Shown: positions 24,525 to 29,540 of the stretch, one piece after another
Position numbering within the stretch: the first letter of the stretch is position 1
Layout of the letters: the number at the start of each line of letters is the position of its first letter
DNA from: JAVVRI01 sp036654795
GTDB lineage: Bacteria > Bacteroidota > Bacteroidia > Bacteroidales > Tannerellaceae
Direction of reading: 5' to 3'
Length of the DNA: 29,540 nucleotides
Assembly (NCBI GenBank): GCA_036654795.1
Contig: JAVVRI010000009.1
Span: forward strand, 1 to 29,540
Position numbers and translations under genes: made by a program
The notes under the pieces: model-generated
What the model was told of the DNA's origin: nothing
The model's database searches: none
Seen by the model: only the letters and a program-made list of their open reading frames with translations

Positions 24525-25409
24525 ATGAGTGATTTAGACAAAGAATACGAGGCATCGTTAAAATCAATAGAAACCGAGAATAAGCTAGACCGTATATTTT
24601 ATCGTCCTATAGGATTCCGGATAGCCCGTTTGTTACGGAATACCGGAATTACTCCGAATATGGTTACAGTGATTTCTATTTTTGTAGGAGCAGGTACCGG
24701 ATTTATGTTTTACCACGATGATCTGATTTATAACATAATTGGTATATTACTGCTGGTTTGTGCGAATATATTGGATTGTGTAGACGGACAGTTGGCACGT
24801 TTAACGGGCATCAAGTCTGCGATAGGACGTATTCTGGATGGTTTTGCCGGAGATATTTGGTTCGCCTCTATTTATATTGGTTTCGCTTTGCGTTTGATGC
24901 ATGATTATGACACCTCTTGGTTCTTTGCCTTGGCCGTTTTGTCTGGTATGTCTCATTTGGTACAGGCTAACATTACAGACTATTATAAGACACTTCACCT
25001 TTATTTTATCAGCAAGGATAAGGGAGCAGAGTTTCAATCTTTTGAAGAAGTCAAAGCTCGTCATAAGGAGATGAAACTGGGTATTGCCAAAACTTTCTAT
25101 TTCCTCTATCGTGGTTACACATTGTTGCAGGAAAAGGCAACTCCTAAACTGCAAGCTATGCTGCGCAACCTACATGCAAAGTACGGTGACAATATACCTG
25201 AAGATACGCGCCTTCGCTTTCGGAAGCAGAGTTCTTACCTCATGCGTTATATTGACATGCTTACTTTCAATGGGCGTACAGTTGTTATGTTTATAATTGT
25301 ATTGACAGGTCAGGTATGGGCTTATTATTTGTATGAAATCATCGTATTAAATATTGTGTTGCTTGTGGCTATGAAAAAGCACGAGAAAATGTGTGCTGTG
25401 TTTCAATAA
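24525..25409 (+). CDS. CDP-alcohol phosphatidyltransferase family membrane enzyme
   Basis: This 294-residue enzyme would displace CMP from a CDP-alcohol or CDP-diacylglycerol to make a phospholipid. A cytosolic head of about 45 residues precedes roughly six membrane segments (for example 46-65, 70-86, 112-127, 245-285). The signature runs D84-x2-D87-G88-x2-A91-R92-x8-G101-x3-D105, but the final Asp is at 110, not the canonical 109, which is Gly. A soluble insertion of about 60 residues (about 165-225, KDKGAEFQSFEEVKARHKE onward) interrupts the membrane part. Context with an upstream cytidylyltransferase suggests a Kennedy-type route using a CDP-alcohol. The acceptor lipid is unknown. Confidence 0.85.
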   Translation: MSDLDKEYEASLKSIETENKLDRIFYRPIGFRIARLLRNTGITPNMVTVISIFVGAGTGFMFYHDDLIYNIIGILLLVCANILDCVDGQLARLTGIKSAIGRILDGFAGDIWFASIYIGFALRLMHDYDTSWFFALAVLSGMSHLVQANITDYYKTLHLYFISKDKGAEFQSFEEVKARHKEMKLGIAKTFYFLYRGYTLLQEKATPKLQAMLRNLHAKYGDNIPEDTRLRFRKQSSYLMRYIDMLTFNGRTVVMFIIVLTGQVWAYYLYEIIVLNIVLLVAMKKHEKMCAVFQ

Positions 25410-25424
25410 GAATGAGGTGGATAG

Positions 25425-26252
25425 ATGAAAGAAACGGTAGTAGATATAACTGATCTTCAAAAAATGCTCCCTCTCTTTAAGGGACGTTTGGGCACTTTCT
25501 TGGGTAAGAAATTGATTAAATGGTTGAATGTTGACAAGGTTAACAAGGTGCATGCCAATAGTTGTCATTTGCGCGGATCTGCTTTTACAAGTGCAATTCT
25601 GAGTGATCCGCTGATTGATGTTACGTATAAAGTGCATAATGCTGAGTTGCTGGATAATTTGCCGGAAGGAGCGTTTATTACCGTGTCCAACCACCCTATC
25701 GGTTCTATTGATGGGATTATGCTGATTGATATTTTTGCTTCGCGTCGTCCCGACTTTTGTGTAATGGTGAATGGCATACTGACCAAGATAGGAGCGATGG
25801 AAGATAATTTTATTTCTGTAAAGCCGGATTCTCAGAAAAGGGGCGCCAATGTTGCCAATGTGAACGGTGTGCGTACCTCTATGGAGCGTTTGAAAAATGG
25901 CCATCCTATGGGCTTTTTTCCGGCTGGCGCTATTTCCTTTTATATTAAGAAAAAGAAAAGAGTGTGTGATCTGCCTTGGACGCACAGTGTACTTCGTTTG
26001 ATTCGTAAAGCAAATGTGCCGGTTTACCCGGTTTATTTCGATTGCCTTAATTCCGGTTTCTTTTATTGGTTGGGGAGGTTAGACTGGCGCGTACGTACTT
26101 TACGTATCCCTTCGGAGGCCTTTAATAAACGAGGTAAAAAGCTTGATATTTATATTGGTGATCCTATTCCGGCGGCAGACATTCAGCAGTTTACAGACGA
26201 GAAAGAACTGGCTGCTTTCTTGTACGACAAAACTTATGATGCTAAAAAATAA
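25425..26252 (+). CDS. PlsC-like lysophospholipid acyltransferase
   Basis: This 275-residue acyltransferase would transfer an acyl chain to a hydroxyl group of a lipid precursor. The catalytic motif is NHPIGSIDG (N89, H90, D96), an H-x5-D form of the usual H-x4-D seen in the hemolysin/OlsA-type branch. The second conserved block is GFFPAGAIS (about 162-170), and VPVYPVYF follows as the fourth. It has no signal peptide and only weak hydrophobic stretches, so it is probably peripheral on the inner membrane. It is the last gene of the four-gene operon, 15 bases after the phosphatidyltransferase. It may be a ceramide- or glycine-lipid-type acyltransferase or a PlsC for phosphatidic acid; sequence alone does not decide. 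Confidence 0.8.
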   Translation: MKETVVDITDLQKMLPLFKGRLGTFLGKKLIKWLNVDKVNKVHANSCHLRGSAFTSAILSDPLIDVTYKVHNAELLDNLPEGAFITVSNHPIGSIDGIMLIDIFASRRPDFCVMVNGILTKIGAMEDNFISVKPDSQKRGANVANVNGVRTSMERLKNGHPMGFFPAGAISFYIKKKKRVCDLPWTHSVLRLIRKANVPVYPVYFDCLNSGFFYWLGRLDWRVRTLRIPSEAFNKRGKKLDIYIGDPIPAADIQQFTDEKELAAFLYDKTYDAKK

Positions 26253-26304
26253 GAATCTGTCGATAGAATCTGCTTTTGGGCGCGGTTAATTGGATTAAGA
26301 TTTG

Positions 26305-26312
26305 TAATTTTG
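26305..26312 (+). promoter_or_regulatory. Possible -7 element for the activator-lptE-secG operon
   Basis: TAATTTTG fits TAnnTTTG and would start transcription near 26319, about 30 bases before ATG 26350. No good -33 TTTG is visible. It sits in the 97-base gap after the lipid operon. Confidence 0.45.
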
Positions 26313-26349
26313 TCAGAAATACTGAACTTATTACAGACAAGGGATAGAT

Positions 26350-27528
26350 ATGATGATAAAGATTGATGTACAGCAGATCAAACAACGTTTTGGTATTATC
26401 GGTAATACACCGGGGCTGAATAGGGCAATTGATGTTGCTCTTCAGGTTGCGCCAACCGATTTGTCTGTTCTTATTACGGGTGAGAGCGGGGTAGGTAAGG
26501 AGACTTTTCCACAGATTATCCATCAAAACAGCTTGCGTAAACATGGGCAGTATATTGCTGTAAACTGTGGAGCAATTCCTGAAGGCACGATAGACTCTGA
26601 ATTATTCGGACATGAAAAAGGCTCCTTTACCGGCGCTTTGTCCGATCGGAAAGGTTATTTTGAAGTCGCTGACGGAGGGACAATCTTTTTAGATGAAGTG
26701 GGCGAATTGCCAACTCCTACGCAAGCACGCTTGCTGCGTGTGTTGGAAACAGGTGAGTTTATTAAAGTGGGTTCATCGAAAGTGCTCAAGACGAATGTTC
26801 GCATCGTTGCTGCTACTAACGTTAACCTGACTCAGGCTGTAGCCGAAGGTAAGTTTCGTGAGGATCTTTTTTATCGGTTGAACACAGTGCCCATCGTAAT
26901 ACCTCCTTTGCGTGAACGTCCTGATGACATTGTTTTGCTATTCCGTAAATTTGCAGGAGACTGTGCCGAGAAATACAGAATGCCTTCCGTTCGTTTGGAT
27001 GATGAGGCACGAGGGTTGTTGGTTGCTTATCGTTGGCCGGGAAACGTGCGTGAGCTGAAAAATCTGACGGAACGTATTTCTGTGATTGAAGAGAAACGTG
27101 ACATAACTGCCGAAATACTTCGTCTCTACCTGCCTGAACTGAATATACAAAAGTTTCCGGTGCTGCTACATAAGGAAGAGGGAGAGCAGAAGTTCTTCAA
27201 TAGCGAGCGAGAAATACTCTATCAAGTATTATTCGACATGAAGAAGGATGTAAATGAATTAAAAAAACTTGTACATGACATTATGGGCGGGAATATTCAG
27301 ATGCCGGAAAGTGAAGAAGCATCCTACTCGCATCCTATCCACAATGTGCATTCCATCCAGGACACAGAGGCGATAGAAGAGGAATCTCTTTCGTTAGAAG
27401 ATGTTGAAAAGGAGATGATCCGCAAAGCATTGGATAAGCATAACGGCCGTCGCAAGAATGCTGCTGCCGACTTGAAAATATCCGAACGAACCCTTTATCG
27501 AAAAATTAAAGAATATAACTTAGAATAG
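26350..27528 (+). CDS. Sigma-54 activator without a receiver domain
   Basis: This 392-residue enhancer-binding protein starts almost directly with the AAA+ domain: Walker A GESGVGKE begins at residue 44, the sigma-54 contact loop is GSFTGA (91-96), Walker B has D115-E116, and the R-finger region is FREDLFYR. There is no N-terminal receiver, GAF or PAS domain, as in PspF. A linker of about 100 residues (about 255-350), partly acidic and likely coiled, separates the AAA+ part from a Fis-type helix-turn-helix (NAAADLKISERTLYRKIKEY). It is 1 base from lptE and probably cotranscribed with it. Control may come from a protein acting on it in trans. Its target promoters are not apparent here. Confidence 0.9.
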   Translation: MMIKIDVQQIKQRFGIIGNTPGLNRAIDVALQVAPTDLSVLITGESGVGKETFPQIIHQNSLRKHGQYIAVNCGAIPEGTIDSELFGHEKGSFTGALSDRKGYFEVADGGTIFLDEVGELPTPTQARLLRVLETGEFIKVGSSKVLKTNVRIVAATNVNLTQAVAEGKFREDLFYRLNTVPIVIPPLRERPDDIVLLFRKFAGDCAEKYRMPSVRLDDEARGLLVAYRWPGNVRELKNLTERISVIEEKRDITAEILRLYLPELNIQKFPVLLHKEEGEQKFFNSEREILYQVLFDMKKDVNELKKLVHDIMGGNIQMPESEEASYSHPIHNVHSIQDTEAIEEESLSLEDVEKEMIRKALDKHNGRRKNAAADLKISERTLYRKIKEYNLE

Positions 27529-27529
27529 A

Positions 27530-28042
27530 ATGTTGAAAAAGAATCGGATAGGGATCTTTCTGCTTATAGGAATGCTGGTTACGGCATGTTCTATCTCTTA
27601 TAAATTTAACGGAGCTTCCATTGACTATACGAAGGTAAAGACAATTACCATCAAGGATTTTCCGAATCAGGCTCCCTTGGTGTATCCGCCCCTCTCGCAG
27701 GTGTTTACGGATGCGTTGCAAAATATATATATACGCCAGACACGCCTTCAAATGGTTAATAATAATGGCGATTTGGATCTGGAAGGCGAAATAACCGGTT
27801 ACGACCTTAGTCCTGAAGCTGTTCGAGAAGATGCCTATGCCTCAATGACTAAGCTGACGATTACCGTAAGAGTGCGCTATTCGAACCGTTCGAACGCTGA
27901 AGAGGATTTCGAGCAGAGCTTTTCCGCTTATCGTGAGTTCAATAACGACCAGATGTTGCAGCAAGTACAGGATGAACTGTGTAAAGAGATCGTAACTGAA
28001 CTGACCGATCAGATATACAATGCAACGGTAGCTAACTGGTAA
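27530..28042 (+). CDS. lptE: LptE, outer-membrane LPS assembly lipoprotein
   Basis: LptE plugs the LptD barrel and helps place LPS in the outer leaflet. The protein is 170 residues with a lipoprotein signal ending LVTAC (C20). The mature part has the family's alternating strands and helices: SYKFNGASIDYTKVKTITI, VFTDALQNIYIRQTRLQMV, GDLDLEGEITGYDLSPEAV, and a final amphipathic helix. It starts 1 base after the sigma-54 activator and ends 2 bases before the next gene, so all are one transcript. LptC is encoded earlier in the window; LptA, B, D, F and G are not seen. Confidence 0.85.
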   Translation: MLKKNRIGIFLLIGMLVTACSISYKFNGASIDYTKVKTITIKDFPNQAPLVYPPLSQVFTDALQNIYIRQTRLQMVNNNGDLDLEGEITGYDLSPEAVREDAYASMTKLTITVRVRYSNRSNAEEDFEQSFSAYREFNNDQMLQQVQDELCKEIVTELTDQIYNATVANW

Positions 28043-28044
28043 TA

Positions 28045-28812
28045 ATGGAACGTACCAACCTATACCACTATATTGAAAATCCTTCGTTATTAAATGAGGA
28101 GACACTCGTTGAACTGAAATGTTTGGTGGAGGAGTTTCCTTTTTTTTCCGCGGTGCGGATGCTCTATCTGAAGAACTTGGCTATATTGAATGATATGCGC
28201 TTTGCGACGGAACTTAAAAGAATGGCTGTCTATGTCTCGGATAGGAAGAAGCTTTTTATGCTGATTGAGGGCGAGCAATACGGCTTGAAGATGCAAGAAA
28301 TACAGAAAGATAAAACATCGGAGGTCGATACATTCTCATTGATTGACGCTTTTCTTTCTTCGCGTGAGGACGAAACAGCGCAGCGGCCGGCAACGTCATT
28401 ACTCTTTCAGCCCTCCGCTTCGTCCGATTATATCTTTTGGTCGTTGGCGAAAGAAGAGGAGGGGGCGCTTTCCGGAACCGAATCGTCCGTCCGGTTGCAA
28501 CACCACGATCTGATTGATTCTTTTATCCAAAACGAGGAGCATCGGGCGAGCGGCACAGGTTTGGGGGCGGAGGTCGCTAACGAACCAATTAAGCCACCCC
28601 TTTCGGTAAAAGAGATGACGGACATGCACTCTAAATCATTGGATGACTCCTATTTTACCGAAACATTAGCCCATATTTACATAAAACAGCGGCGATATGA
28701 GAAGGCTTTGCAAATAATTAAAAATTTAAGCTTGAAATATCCGAAAAAAAATGTTTACTTTGCAGATCAAATAAGATTTTTGGAAAAATTGATTATTAAC
28801 ACTAAAAAATAA
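28045..28812 (+). CDS. Conserved protein with a C-terminal TPR-like unit
   Basis: This 255-residue protein has no signal peptide and is probably cytosolic. The first 85 residues are a helical domain (LVEEFPFFSAVRMLYLKNLA). A variable, Ser/Glu-rich middle follows (about 95-190). The last 50 residues form a TPR-like pair (FTETLAHIYIKQRRYEKALQ, then IIKNLSLKYPKKNVYFADQI). I know this gene type only as a conserved neighbour of secG and lptE in Bacteroidetes; its function is not established. It sits 2 bases after lptE and 7 bases before secG. A promoter look-alike (TTACTTTG, 28755-28762) inside its end could feed secG. Confidence 0.65.
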   Translation: MERTNLYHYIENPSLLNEETLVELKCLVEEFPFFSAVRMLYLKNLAILNDMRFATELKRMAVYVSDRKKLFMLIEGEQYGLKMQEIQKDKTSEVDTFSLIDAFLSSREDETAQRPATSLLFQPSASSDYIFWSLAKEEEGALSGTESSVRLQHHDLIDSFIQNEEHRASGTGLGAEVANEPIKPPLSVKEMTDMHSKSLDDSYFTETLAHIYIKQRRYEKALQIIKNLSLKYPKKNVYFADQIRFLEKLIINTKK

Positions 28813-28819
28813 AACTAAG

Positions 28820-29200
28820 ATGTACGTATTTATTTCTATTCTAATCCTGATTGCTTCAATACTATTGATCTTAATCGTATTGATCCAGAATTCTAAAGGT
28901 GGCGGTTTGGCTTCAGGATTCTCTTCTTCTAACCAAATTATGGGTGTGCGCAAAACAACAGACTTCTTAGAGAAGGCTACTTGGGGATTAGCCGGCTGTG
29001 TGGTTGTGTTCAGTATCATTATTACAGCATTTATCCCTCATGCTGATCGTGGCGTTGTACAATCTGAAATTAAGCAACAAGTGAACGATGCTGTGGCTAT
29101 CGACCCTAATACGGTTGCGCCTAACTTCGGTACAGCTCAGCAACCTGCTGTTCCTGCTGAAGAAGCTCCCGCTGCTGCCCCAGCTGCTCCTGCTAAATAA
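28820..29200 (+). CDS. secG: SecG, preprotein translocase subunit
   Basis: SecG is the small accessory subunit of the SecYEG inner-membrane channel. The protein is 126 residues with two membrane segments (about 3-22 and 54-73). The family loop between them is present: VLIQNSKGGGLASGFSSSNQ followed by IMGVRKTTDFLEKATW. A long Ala/Pro-rich tail ends in EEAPAAAPAAPAK, longer than the E. coli protein and common in this phylum. It is the last gene of the activator-lptE operon and is followed by a very long hairpin. Confidence 0.9.
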   Translation: MYVFISILILIASILLILIVLIQNSKGGGLASGFSSSNQIMGVRKTTDFLEKATWGLAGCVVVFSIIITAFIPHADRGVVQSEIKQQVNDAVAIDPNTVAPNFGTAQQPAVPAEEAPAAAPAAPAK

Positions 29201-29250
29201 GCACAAAGATATTATCGAAAGATTAGACCTGCGTAACACAATCGCCGGTT

Positions 29251-29308
29251 AAAGAATGACCGCACATTATCTCTTCTCCGAATGAAGGATAATCTGCGGT
29301 CATTCTTT
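29251..29308 (+). terminator. Very long hairpin downstream of secG
   Basis: The arms 29251-29271 (AAAGAATGACCGCA onward) and 29288-29308 are reverse complements over 21 positions with a single C/C mismatch (29265/29294). CTTC/GAAG extend the stem by 4 bp beneath a 7-base loop. Both ends carry short A/T tracts (AAAGAA and TTCTTT), so it could stop transcription from both sides. Confidence 0.7.
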
Positions 29309-29353
29309 GTGCTCATGTCTCATGTCTCATTTCCTGTCTCGTTAGAGAGGAAT

Positions 29354-29432
29354 AAATGGCTCGGCAGCGAAAAAAAATAGCTGCCGAGCTATTTTTTTTC
29401 GCTGCCGAGCCATTTGTAATTTGCTGCCGAGC
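29354..29432. repeat. Palindromic array of the decamer GCTGCCGAGC at 21-22 bp spacing
   Basis: The decamer starts at 29380, 29401 and 29423 on the plus strand and, inverted (GCTCGGCAGC), at 29359: steps of 21, 21 and 22 bases. Spacers are A/T-rich, with 8-base A and T runs. The segments 29354-29382 and 29387-29415 are perfect 29-bp inverted repeats around a 4-base GCCG. The right part ends in a T-run after GCCGAGC, so it also looks like a bidirectional terminator. The rest of 29433-29540 shows only a weak TATCTTTC promoter look-alike at 29487. Confidence 0.85.
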
Positions 29433-29540
29433 TTTTTTATTAGCGTTGACTACCCAAACGGTCTTGTCGACTTGCCGGATTAATAGTATCTTTCCTCTAT
29501 AATCGTATTTATAATTGATGTTTAAACAGTCCTTTACGGT

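Noticed and set aside
28755..28762. Separate promoter for secG (TTACTTTG)
   Set aside because: It has one mismatch to consensus, no -33 element, and lies in conserved coding sequence; kept only as a remark in the gene entry.
1..29540. tRNA or rRNA genes, insertion sequences, conjugation genes
   Set aside because: I saw no cloverleaf-like sequence, rRNA signature, transposase or tra gene in either strand.

Overview
The window looks like chromosomal DNA of a Bacteroides-type gut bacterium (Bacteroidales). The evidence is the repeated Bacteroidetes -7 promoter element TAnnTTTG (for example 5373, 7173, 9443, 19953, 21050, 23288), poor Shine-Dalgarno use, many lipoproteins and outer-membrane proteins, and families largely confined to the phylum (DUF4837, DUF6078-like, a DUF3874 remnant, Bacteroidetes-type LptC and LptE). 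Gene names rest on recognition of motifs and sequence style; no database search was run.

Layout. (1) 1-5475: an accessory-looking end with a stop-ridden 3' remnant of a DUF3874/VirE-type gene, a hairpin, and a minus-strand pair of large exported carbohydrate-active-looking proteins (5075 to 2829, then 2656 to 374) with a coding-like remnant between them. No SusC/SusD pair is visible. (2) 5477-7647: an outer-membrane barrel overlapping a metallophosphoesterase lipoprotein, then a small cysteine-rich DUF6078-like protein. (3) 7648-12180: a 22-bp periodic palindromic array, then a textbook sigma-54 (-24/-12) promoter driving a TolC-family outer-membrane factor, followed by an NtrC-type response regulator and its histidine kinase. 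This block is visibly richer in G+C than its surroundings. (4) 12331-19826: an envelope run of coaX, an outer-membrane protein, a TPR protein, lptC, a CNNM/CorC-type membrane protein and a PpiD/SurA-like chaperone. (5) 19991-23230: rlmN, a DUF4837 lipoprotein and pdxA. (6) 23319-26252: a tight four-gene lipid-looking operon (cytidylyltransferase, short-chain dehydrogenase, CDP-alcohol phosphatidyltransferase, PlsC-like acyltransferase). (7) 26350-29200: a receiver-less sigma-54 activator, lptE, a TPR-like protein and secG, nearly without gaps. (8) 29201-29540: a very long hairpin and a second palindromic array with 21-22 bp spacing.

How it fits together. Much of 12-29 kb serves the cell envelope: LPS transport (LptC, LptE), the Sec translocon (SecG), periplasmic folding (PpiD-like) and lipid synthesis. 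Two different sigma-54 activators lie in the window. One is a classic two-component regulator beside the only sigma-54 promoter I could find. The other has no sensory domain and is cotranscribed with lptE and secG. The least explained features are the two intergenic arrays (7661-7770 and 29354-29432), which use different palindromic words at about the same two-helical-turn period, and the lipid operon, whose two nucleotide-alcohol enzymes both depart from their family signatures.
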